From an uncultured Oscillospiraceae bacterium (GTDB lineage: Bacteria; Bacillota; Clostridia; Oscillospirales; Ruminococcaceae), in contig CATNEU010000060.1 of assembly GCA_950097605.1 (NCBI GenBank), positions 1 to 8,048 on the forward strand: a stretch of DNA of 8,048 nucleotides, written 5' to 3'. Numbering within the stretch: position 1 is the first letter of the stretch; each line of letters begins with the position of its first letter. Under the pieces are notes generated by a model, which saw only the letters and a list, made by a program, of their open reading frames with translations, searched no databases and had not been told where the DNA came from. The position numbers were made by a program, and so were the translations under genes. Below are positions 1 to 4,484 of this stretch, piece by piece.

Positions 1-64
1 CAACCGGCACGATGATGTGCACCGCCGCCACATTGCGCAGCAGATAGCCCGATTTTATTTTCAT
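1..64 (-). CDS. PqqD-like peptide-binding protein (start only, runs off left edge)
   Basis: Only the first 21 codons are visible, reading MKIKSGYLLRNVAAVHIIVPV. This matches the opening of stand-alone PqqD/RRE proteins in clostridial peptide-modification operons: a charged MKI start, then a GYxLRxVAxxxxVVPVG strand pair. Such proteins form a small winged-helix fold that binds the leader of a RiPP precursor and presents it to the modifying enzymes. The ATG at 62-64 is preceded by GGGAGGAAG at a normal distance, and the gene starts 33 bp after the upstream peptidase gene ends, so it is probably the next cistron of the same operon. The family call rests on a short N-terminal fragment plus context. 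The remaining ~70 residues outside the window would settle it. Confidence 0.72.
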   Translation of the reverse strand, partial: MKIKSGYLLRNVAAVHIIVPV

Positions 65-97
65 GCGTTGCTTCCTCCCATCCGACCGGCGGCACCC

Positions 98-571
98 TCA
101 CCGGCCTCTCTTTTTGTATAACGCGGTGCGCAGCCGCACGATCGCCGGACGATACCGGCGCAGTGCGAGCCAGAGCCCGCTGCAAAACCGGTATCCCCGC
201 GCCGCGCAGTCGATCTCCCTGCCGTCGCGCACAATTGAAACGGCGGCCGCTTTGATCTGTCCGGCATATACCGGGCCTTCTATATCGGTTTCGTTGTCCC
301 CCACGATATAGAAGGCGCCGTTTTTCCGGCGGATAATCCGGTGCAGGATCAAGCTTCCGTCCGGCCGCTGGAACAGCACGATATCTCCGCGCCGCAGCGC
401 CTCGGGCGGCTTTTTGCCGAGCAGCGCGCTATCCCTCCCGCTGATTAAAAACGGAAACATGCTGTCCCCTTTTGGGCAGACGCGAAAGCAATGTCCCTGT
501 GCGAGCAGCGGTTCCACCGCCTGTATCCAAACCTCTGCGGGCACCCGCCCGCTGTCTATAGTCCCAGACAT
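98..571 (-). CDS. S24/S26 (signal-peptidase-like) serine peptidase
   Basis: This is a 157-residue protein of the S24/S26 serine peptidase clan. Visible motifs are GDSM at 35-38 with the nucleophile Ser37, RGDIVLF at 61-67, LHRI at 76-79 with His77 where LexA-type and bacterial type I signal peptidases carry Lys, and GDN at 91-93. A Ser-His pair is typical of the SipW/ER-type branch. There is no N-terminal membrane anchor. The C-terminus (about 127-157) is rich in Arg, Trp, Leu and Lys and could be an amphipathic membrane-associating helix. The ATG at 569-571 lies inside the end of the kinase-like gene (16-bp overlap, different frame) behind GAGGTG, suggesting translational coupling. Its position beside a PqqD-like protein and a precursor suggests it removes the leader or trims the peptide rather than acting as housekeeping signal peptidase. 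That role is inference; the family assignment is firm. Confidence 0.85.
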   Translation of the reverse strand: MSGTIDSGRVPAEVWIQAVEPLLAQGHCFRVCPKGDSMFPFLISGRDSALLGKKPPEALRRGDIVLFQRPDGSLILHRIIRRKNGAFYIVGDNETDIEGPVYAGQIKAAAVSIVRDGREIDCAARGYRFCSGLWLALRRYRPAIVRLRTALYKKRGR

Positions 572-1425
572 CGCTTCAACACCTCGACCGATTGCATTTC
601 GGGCCGGCAGCGCAGCACATACGCTTTGGAATGCCGCGTGACCTCCGCGATTGTCTCCAGAGCTTTATCCGCAAAGGACTGCCCCCAGGCCGGGAGATAG
701 CAGCGCTGCAAATAGCGCAGCAGCGCCTCTTCCCGGCTGATTGCAAACGCCTCGTTCACCCCGGCCCGTTCGATAAACACCGTTCCCAGAAACGGGACGC
801 ACTGGTTGCGATAGGTCTCGGAGGAACCGCTCCATGGCAGGCCATACGCGGTAACGCGCCGGTCCTGCACACGCAGCGCGCAGTTATCCCCGTTGATCAG
901 CCGCACCGACGCGTCCCGCAGCCAGAAATTTGTATGGGTGGTTTTCCCGGTGCCGGAGGGCGCCGAGAACGCCAGGCCGCCTTTGCGCGTCTCGAGCAGC
1001 ACCGCATGCAGGCAGATTCCTCCAAACGACAGGATGGAAATGCGAAACAGCTCCATCAAAGCGCGCAGCAGCAGAATCCGCACGCTTTCCCCCGCAGAGC
1101 CGGACGGGCTGTTCGCCGCAAGCGCCGCAAGGCTTTCCGGCGTGATATGCAGCTTGACAGCCGTAAAATCCTCGTTGGCCTGCAGCGCATAGGGGAAATA
1201 GGAGCGGTCCGCGCGCAGCAGCAGCCAGCCCGCCTCGCCGTGCCAAATGCTGCGGCTCGGGTCCGATACGCACTGTGTGTAGTTTTGTGGCATTTCAAAC
1301 GCGTCAAACACCGTTTGATAGACAATCCTGCCCCGGCCGCCTTGGGACGCAAAGCCGGTAAAGCGTTCGTGCAGCCAATCCGGCCGAATATCGAGGTCGA
1401 GCGGGCAATCCGCGATTTTATACAT
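556..1425 (-). CDS. HPr-kinase/PEPCK-like P-loop protein (candidate peptide kinase)
   Basis: This 289-residue protein has the HPr kinase/PEP carboxykinase-like C-terminal fold. A conserved His is at 140 (ICLHAVLLE), the P-loop is SAPSGTGKTTHT at 154-165 with Lys161, a strand ending LINGDN at 177-181 carries the acidic metal-binding residue, and GLPWSGSSETYRN follows at 195-207. The N-terminal ~120 residues (MYKIADCPLDL...) are poorly conserved and may bind peptide. Relatives occur in lasso-peptide operons, where a homologue phosphorylates the precursor's C-terminal Ser, and in SynChlorMet-type radical SAM cassettes. The true HPr kinase is longer and unlinked to such genes, so a carbon-control role is unlikely. 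The start chosen is ATG 1423-1425, preceded by AGGAGGG with a 5-nt spacer. The upstream in-frame extension crosses the inverted repeat and is not expected to be translated. The 3' end overlaps the peptidase gene by 16 bp. The substrate is inferred. Confidence 0.84.
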   Translation of the reverse strand: MYKIADCPLDLDIRPDWLHERFTGFASQGGRGRIVYQTVFDAFEMPQNYTQCVSDPSRSIWHGEAGWLLLRADRSYFPYALQANEDFTAVKLHITPESLAALAANSPSGSAGESVRILLLRALMELFRISILSFGGICLHAVLLETRKGGLAFSAPSGTGKTTHTNFWLRDASVRLINGDNCALRVQDRRVTAYGLPWSGSSETYRNQCVPFLGTVFIERAGVNEAFAISREEALLRYLQRCYLPAWGQSFADKALETIAEVTRHSKAYVLRCRPEMQSVEVLKRCLGL

Positions 1426-1430
1426 AGTTT

Positions 1431-1437
1431 CCCTCCT
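1431..1437 (-). promoter_or_regulatory. Ribosome binding site of the kinase-like gene
   Basis: Minus-strand AGGAGGG lies 5 nt before the ATG at 1425 and fixes that start. Its first A is also the last base of the 3' arm of the adjacent inverted repeat, so folding of that hairpin could affect ribosome access. Confidence 0.75.
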
Positions 1438-1490
1438 GAAAGTGGCTGCCGCAGCCGGGTTTCTCTCCCTTCTGACGGCAGCCACTTTCA
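1437..1490 (-). repeat. Perfect 15-bp inverted repeat (mRNA hairpin) between precursor and kinase genes
   Basis: The arms are 1437-1451 and 1476-1490 (TGAAAGTGGCTGCCG and its exact reverse complement), with a 24-nt loop. It starts 31 bp after the precursor stop codon and abuts the ribosome binding site of the next gene. No U-run follows the 3' arm, so it is not a canonical intrinsic terminator. RiPP operons often carry such a hairpin after the precursor gene, where it stabilises or partly terminates transcripts so that peptide is made in excess over enzymes. That role is inferred here. Confidence 0.8.
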
Positions 1491-1521
1491 ATTTTTCCGC
1501 GCACCGGCGCCTATTCATCCG

Positions 1522-1734
1522 CTATGAGATTTCCGATTCCGGCTGCAGCGACGGATCCAGGCTCTTATGCGCGTTGTTGCCGCTGGGTTTGTTGCCGTTT
1601 GCGTTGGGCGTTTCATTTACGTCCCAGTAGCAGCCTGCGCGGCCCGAAACCTTGGTGCATCCACCGGCATAAACACGCTCAAACACAGCGTTTTCAGACT
1701 TTCTCAACACCGGCTTCTGATAGCTTTGCTTCAC
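1522..1734 (-). CDS. Candidate RiPP precursor peptide (70 codons, GTG start)
   Basis: This small gene has a textbook ribosome binding site, AAGGAGG at 1744-1750, 9 nt before GTG 1732-1734, so the peptide would begin M-KQSYQKPVLRK. The leader holds YQKPVL (residues 5-10), matching the YxxPxL element that PqqD-like proteins recognise in lasso-type and other clostridial leaders. After YAGG (22-25) comes a possible core, CTKVSGRAGCYWDV (26-39), with two Cys nine residues apart, then an Asn/Gly/Pro-rich, hydrophilic tail ending in Ser70. There is no hydrophobic segment. The gene overlaps the last 41 bp of the radical SAM gene in another frame and ends 97 bp before the kinase-like gene. I know no named family for it. 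Its location between maturase and processing genes, the leader motif and the strong RBS support it. The cleavage site after Gly-Gly and the crosslink type (thioether, or another link at Cys) are guesses. Confidence 0.72.
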   Translation of the reverse strand: MKQSYQKPVLRKSENAVFERVYAGGCTKVSGRAGCYWDVNETPNANGNKPSGNNAHKSLDPSLQPESEIS

Positions 1735-2872
1735 TCTGTTTCGCCTCCTTTCTGTGCATCTGCTCCCTGCGCGCACGCGCAAGGCCGCAGATATAGTCGG
1801 ACGTCTCGTCGAAGCTGCCTGTTTCCGCAAACAGCTTGGGGGGACAATTGGGGCATGCCCGGTCAATGCCAAGCGGGCAGGTGCTGCATTTTTCAGGATG
1901 CCGCATCTTTGCAAACAGGCCCGGAAGCCGCTCCCAGGCGCTGTGAAACCCCTCCCGGAACGGCTCGGTAAACGGATGCGTGAACGTATTGCAGGCAACC
2001 ATCCTGCCATCCCAGCTAATGCTGTAGCTGGCTTTTGCCGCCAGGCAATCCAAAACCGTGGGTTCCAGCTCAAAGCCCGTGCGCTTCTCGCGCAGGTCGT
2101 ATACACGTTGCACCGGTTCGGTATCCTGCGGCGGCAATGCTTCCATAAAGCGGCGATTGTCCTCATACAGCCGCATCACGCGGGAAGGCGGCAAACGGCA
2201 GGCATCCACATCCGAGCACACACCCGGAAACGCCCGGTGCACCTCGGGGTTGATGCTGAACGCCGGGGAATAGCGCAGCGCCAGCGCGCGGATCTCGTCG
2301 AGTTCGTCCGCGTTGTCCCGGATCAGCGTAGCGCGCAGTTCGAGCCGGGTGTTCACCCGCCGCAGCCGCTCCAAACCCGCCACTGTCTGCGCAAAACCGT
2401 CCGCCCGGCCGCAGACGCGCGCATAGGTTTCCGGACGCGCGCCATACAGCGTAACACAGACATGCATGGGCGGGTAGCGCCTGAAAAGCGCCTCGATCTT
2501 CTCGTCAACCAGCGTCGCGTTGGTGTAAATCGTAATCACAAATCCCATCTGCGCGACCGCCTCGTAAATTTCGGCAAACTGCGGATGCAGCAGCGGCTCG
2601 CCGCCGGTCAGCAGCAGATACAGCGTGCCTGCCTCGAGCGCCTGCCCCGCCATATCAATCCACTCTTTCGCGGTCTTTTCGCACTGTACTGCGTCGGCCT
2701 GCGGCTTCGTCAGCCGCACATAACACATTTTGCATCGTAAATTGCAGCGGGCCGTCAGTTCAAACGTGCCGTCGATCGGCACATGCAATCCCGCGGCATA
2801 GGCCATCCAGGTTTCCTCCGCCGAGTTCCATTTTTGATCCGGCGGCGCGCCCGTTTTGTTCAGGTGATCCAT
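1694..2872 (-). CDS. Radical SAM/SPASM peptide maturase
   Basis: This is a 392-residue radical SAM enzyme when read from ATG 2870-2872. The cluster motif is CNLRCKMC (Cys43, Cys47, Cys50), which binds the SAM-coordinating [4Fe-4S], and GGEP follows at 90-93. The C-terminus has the seven-Cys SPASM pattern: Cys276, then GRMVAC ending at 294 (the Gly-x4-Cys signature), Cys329, 332, 340, 343 and 362. These should hold one or two auxiliary [4Fe-4S] clusters. Such enzymes make thioether, C-C or C-O crosslinks, or remove side chains, in ribosomal peptides. No fused leader-binding domain is evident, which agrees with a separate PqqD-like gene downstream. The tail after Cys362 is Lys/Glu/Ala-rich and overlaps the precursor gene. 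The start is uncertain: GTG at 2878 has GGGGA 5 nt upstream and TTG at 2890 is also in frame; neither changes the domain content. It is the first gene after the promoter at 2929-2957. Confidence 0.92.
   Translation of the reverse strand: MDHLNKTGAPPDQKWNSAEETWMAYAAGLHVPIDGTFELTARCNLRCKMCYVRLTKPQADAVQCEKTAKEWIDMAGQALEAGTLYLLLTGGEPLLHPQFAEIYEAVAQMGFVITIYTNATLVDEKIEALFRRYPPMHVCVTLYGARPETYARVCGRADGFAQTVAGLERLRRVNTRLELRATLIRDNADELDEIRALALRYSPAFSINPEVHRAFPGVCSDVDACRLPPSRVMRLYEDNRRFMEALPPQDTEPVQRVYDLREKRTGFELEPTVLDCLAAKASYSISWDGRMVACNTFTHPFTEPFREGFHSAWERLPGLFAKMRHPEKCSTCPLGIDRACPNCPPKLFAETGSFDETSDYICGLARARREQMHRKEAKQSEAKLSEAGVEKV
1744..1750 (-). promoter_or_regulatory. Consensus ribosome binding site that decides the precursor GTG start
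   Basis: Minus-strand AAGGAGG is a full match to the anti-Shine-Dalgarno sequence, with a 9-nt spacer to GTG at 1732-1734. It is embedded in codons for Lys-Glu-Ala near the C-terminus of the radical SAM protein, so the bases serve both genes. Confidence 0.75.
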
Positions 2873-2928
2873 CTCCACTTCATTCCCCAATACAGAGTCC
2901 CATCGGTAATTCGTATAGTTATAAACTT

Positions 2929-2957
2929 ACTATACCACCGCACTCCGTAAAAGACAA
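2929..2957 (-). promoter_or_regulatory. Sigma-A-like promoter of the peptide operon
   Basis: On the minus strand, -35 TTGTCT (2952-2957) is separated by exactly 17 bp from -10 TATAGT (2929-2934, five of six consensus bases). Initiation would fall near 2922, giving a leader of about 50 nt before the radical SAM ATG. The -10 hexamer is one arm of a short dyad (TATAGT at 2914-2919 and ACTATA at 2929-2934, 9 bp between), a possible operator. Confidence 0.6.
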
Positions 2958-2970
2958 GATATCTTTCATA

Positions 2971-2991
2971 TGTGTCATATTTTATGACACA
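2971..2991. promoter_or_regulatory. 21-bp palindrome, probable regulator binding site
   Basis: The arms TGTGTCATA (2971-2979) and TATGACACA (2983-2991) are exact reverse complements around a TTT centre. The centre at 2981 lies about 59 bp upstream of the inferred transcription start, the position used by class I activators of the Crp/Fnr type. An additional half-site-like GTCACAC lies at 2994-3000. I cannot name the regulator. An mRNA-hairpin role is unlikely because the site is upstream of the -35. Confidence 0.55.
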
Positions 2992-3107
2992 ACGTCACAC
3001 ATTTTTCACCAGGCATTTTCATCTTCCTTAAATTTCTATTTTCCGGATGCGCCCGCCACAAGGGCGCTCCTATCGCTCTTTGTAATCTTTTTATGTTTCA
3101 GCCCTCC

Positions 3108-4088
3108 TCAGTGCAACAGCAGGTCTGCGAACAGGAGATTGTGGTCGGAGAGGTCTTTCTCGATCATAGCCGCATCCACAATATCAATATTTGCAGTCAC
3201 CAGAATATTATCCAGATTCCGGAACGGCTGGTCCTCTGTTGTATAGGAGGTGTAAGGATTCTCGGGATTGTTGGCGCATGTAAAGCCCTCAAACACATCG
3301 TACTCCGCATAGTCCTCGATATTGAAATCCCCTACGATGATCTTATAGGGGTTGGGATCGTTTTGCACAATCCTGTTGACAAACGCGAGTTGCCGGTCGC
3401 GGCAGAAGCCTTTGTCGCCAACATACAGCCAGGAAACATGCGTATTGTAGAAGCTGATGCGTTTGCCATCAATTGCAAACTCCATCTTACCCAGCACGCG
3501 CTGCTCCTCGCCCTCGGGCTGCACCTTGATGGTCTCGGTGCGAAGCGCCCGGTAGGTGCTGAACGAACCGATGCCATAGCCGTCGTTGGAACCGCCCAGC
3601 AGCGCCGGGCTCCGCAGAATGGTCTGCGTGCTTTCCGGTGTGATGTTTCTAAGTGTGTCTTTCAAATCCCCTGTCTCGGTTGTGACGACTTCCTGAAAGC
3701 CTCCCATTTGGACGCCCAGCGTATCCAGCATATCGCGGATTACAGCTTAATTCCGCATATCGCCGCCGCGCCTGATGTTAAAGCTGCCAACCCTTAGATG
3801 GGTTTCCTTGGCCGCCGAGGTGCGTTGCAGCATGGTGCGTGTCAGCTCGTCGTTGGCACGGTCGAGCGCCTTGTCGTCCGTCTGTTCCGCAAGCGCCTGC
3901 TTGGCGGTATCCAGCGCCTCTTCAAATTCCTGCCGGGCAAACTCAGTGTAAGAGTCGATCTGTGCCATGGTATCCTCCGCCTTTCGGACCGTCGCGCTCA
4001 AGTCCCTGAGAGAGCCGCTCTGCCCAAACGCCACCTCGGGCAGAACCACCATAGAGAAAAACAGCAGCGCCGTAACCAGTATTTTCAT
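3108..4088 (-). pseudogene. Secreted FIVAR-like + endonuclease/exonuclease/phosphatase (EEP) protein, interrupted by TAA
   Basis: The full reading frame is 326 codons plus the final stop, with an internal TAA at codon 114 (3747-3749). Residues 1-22 form a signal peptide (MKILVTALLFFSMVVLPEVA). Residues ~27-95 are alpha-helical and FIVAR-like (FEEALDTAKQALAEQ). The EEP domain follows: GSFNIR (101-106, metal-ligand Asn), then after the stop FQEV (131-134, catalytic Glu), FYNTHVSW, IIVGDFNIED, LDNILV and the terminal SDH. These are all the usual metal and catalytic residues of the DNase I/sphingomyelinase-like fold. Both halves are in one frame and read smoothly across the stop (MRN-stop-AVIRDMLDTL), so this is a nonsense change, not a frameshift. 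Reinitiation at ATG 3731 would give a protein without signal peptide or FNIR strand, probably inactive. An intact product would be a secreted, Mg-dependent nuclease or phosphoesterase; the substrate is unknown. The start ATG 4086-4088 has a stop two codons upstream; AGAGGA sits unusually close to it. Confidence 0.85.
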
Positions 4089-4116
4089 TCCTCTTTATGC
4101 GTGTAACACTTCTTTC

Positions 4117-4145
4117 ATTTTGTCATGGAAACCGCGAATTTTCAA
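4117..4145 (-). promoter_or_regulatory. Promoter of the EEP gene
   Basis: On the minus strand, -35 TTGAAA (4140-4145), a 17-bp spacer and -10 CAAAAT (4117-4122) with an upstream TG dinucleotide (extended -10) sit just before the gene. An A-rich tract lies upstream. Initiation near 4110 would give a leader of only ~22 nt. The -10 is imperfect (four of six). Confidence 0.5.
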
Positions 4146-4179
4146 CACCTTTTTTTCTGCATACCATAGATTTTTGTGT

Positions 4180-4239
4180 GGTTTTTTGCATTGCTGCGGC
4201 CTTCCTCGCCTCCCTTCCAGCGCACAAATGCAAAAAGCC
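4180..4239. repeat. Inverted repeat sharing the terminator U-tract
   Basis: GGTTTTTTGCATT (4180-4192) and AATGCAAAAAGCC (4227-4239) are complementary at 12 of 13 positions. They enclose 34 nt that include partly complementary GCTGCGG and CCAGCGC. The right arm contains the A5/U5 tract of the neighbouring terminator, so the two structures are mutually exclusive in RNA that spans both. Confidence 0.55.
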
Positions 4240-4273
4240 GCCGGCAAGCGCGGAAACCGCGCGTACCAGCAGC
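4231..4273 (-). terminator. Strong intrinsic terminator (possibly bidirectional)
   Basis: In minus-strand RNA, GCUGCUGG (4266-4273) pairs with CCGGCGGC (4237-4244) through eight pairs (two G-U). Two further pairs and one mismatch lead to a top stem GCGCGG/CCGCGC (4257-4262 with 4248-4253) with a UUU loop. A UUUUUG tract follows at 4231-4236. On the plus strand the same stem is followed by CTTTTGCT, so it may also stop transcription in that direction. It probably ends the large surface-protein transcript about 210 bp after its stop codon. Confidence 0.82.
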
Positions 4274-4329
4274 TTTTGCTCAATTCTGATCACAATGCCA
4301 CATTCAATGAAAATCCAATTGTATATTCT

Positions 4330-4357
4330 ATAATAATCTAAAATACACCGTTTTCAA
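4330..4357 (-). promoter_or_regulatory. Orphan promoter upstream of the terminator
   Basis: On the minus strand, TTGAAA (4352-4357), a 16-bp spacer and TATTAT (4330-4335, five of six) point towards the terminator. No gene lies between. A start near 4323 would give a transcript of roughly 90 nt. The surrounding sequence is AT-rich, so a chance match is quite possible. Confidence 0.35.
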
Positions 4358-4484
4358 TGGATGGTTGCAAAAAATATACACAAATTGTCTCTTCGTTTTA
4401 TATGGATATTTCCATTTTGCATGCCAGATGTTTGCACACACCGGGCGTTATACCTGGAAAGCACTATCCGATATCCACACCGGG

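Larger units (their letters stand above)
2873..3107. other. Intergenic region between the EEP gene and the peptide operon
   Basis: This stretch holds the operon promoter and palindrome. It also holds a GC hairpin (GCGCCC at 3049-3054 with GGGCGC at 3062-3067, 7-nt loop) about 40 bp after the stop of the EEP gene. The hairpin has no U-run on the minus-strand side, so it is at best a weak terminator. I see no convincing gene here. Confidence 0.6.
4089..4484. other. 396-bp AT-rich intergenic region
   Basis: Reading right to left, it holds an AT-rich stretch with an orphan promoter (4330-4357), the intrinsic terminator (4231-4273), the inverted repeat at 4180-4239 and the EEP promoter (4117-4145). 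The base composition is clearly more AT-rich than the flanking genes in 4280-4440. I see no credible protein gene: short frames here lack ribosome binding sites and run through the terminator. Confidence 0.7.

Noticed and set aside
592..1527. 311-codon open frame on the plus strand
   Set aside because: It is opposite the kinase-like gene and shows the same low-information, Arg-rich composition with no RBS-backed start.
1754..2740. 328-codon open frame on the plus strand
   Set aside because: It lies entirely opposite the radical SAM gene, whose Cys motifs are unmistakable. The product is Arg/His/Gln-rich with no domain, as expected for the antisense of GC-rich codons.
2975..3022. 15-codon minus-strand frame (MKMPGEKCVTLCHKI) behind an AAGGAAG
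   Set aside because: It lies upstream of the inferred promoter, overlaps the palindrome, and is too short to support without conservation data.
3049..3067. GC hairpin after the EEP gene as an intrinsic terminator
   Set aside because: The 6-bp stem has no U-run on its minus-strand 3' side; it is noted only within the intergenic entry.
3747..3749. TAA reassigned to an amino acid
   Set aside because: A single case and a handful of TGA/TAG gene ends cannot support it, and TAA-only reassignment is not known in bacteria to my knowledge. A nonsense mutation or sequencing error is simpler.
4095..4283. 62-codon minus-strand frame in the intergenic region
   Set aside because: It starts at TTG without a ribosome binding site, runs through the strong terminator and the EEP promoter, and has no recognisable protein features.
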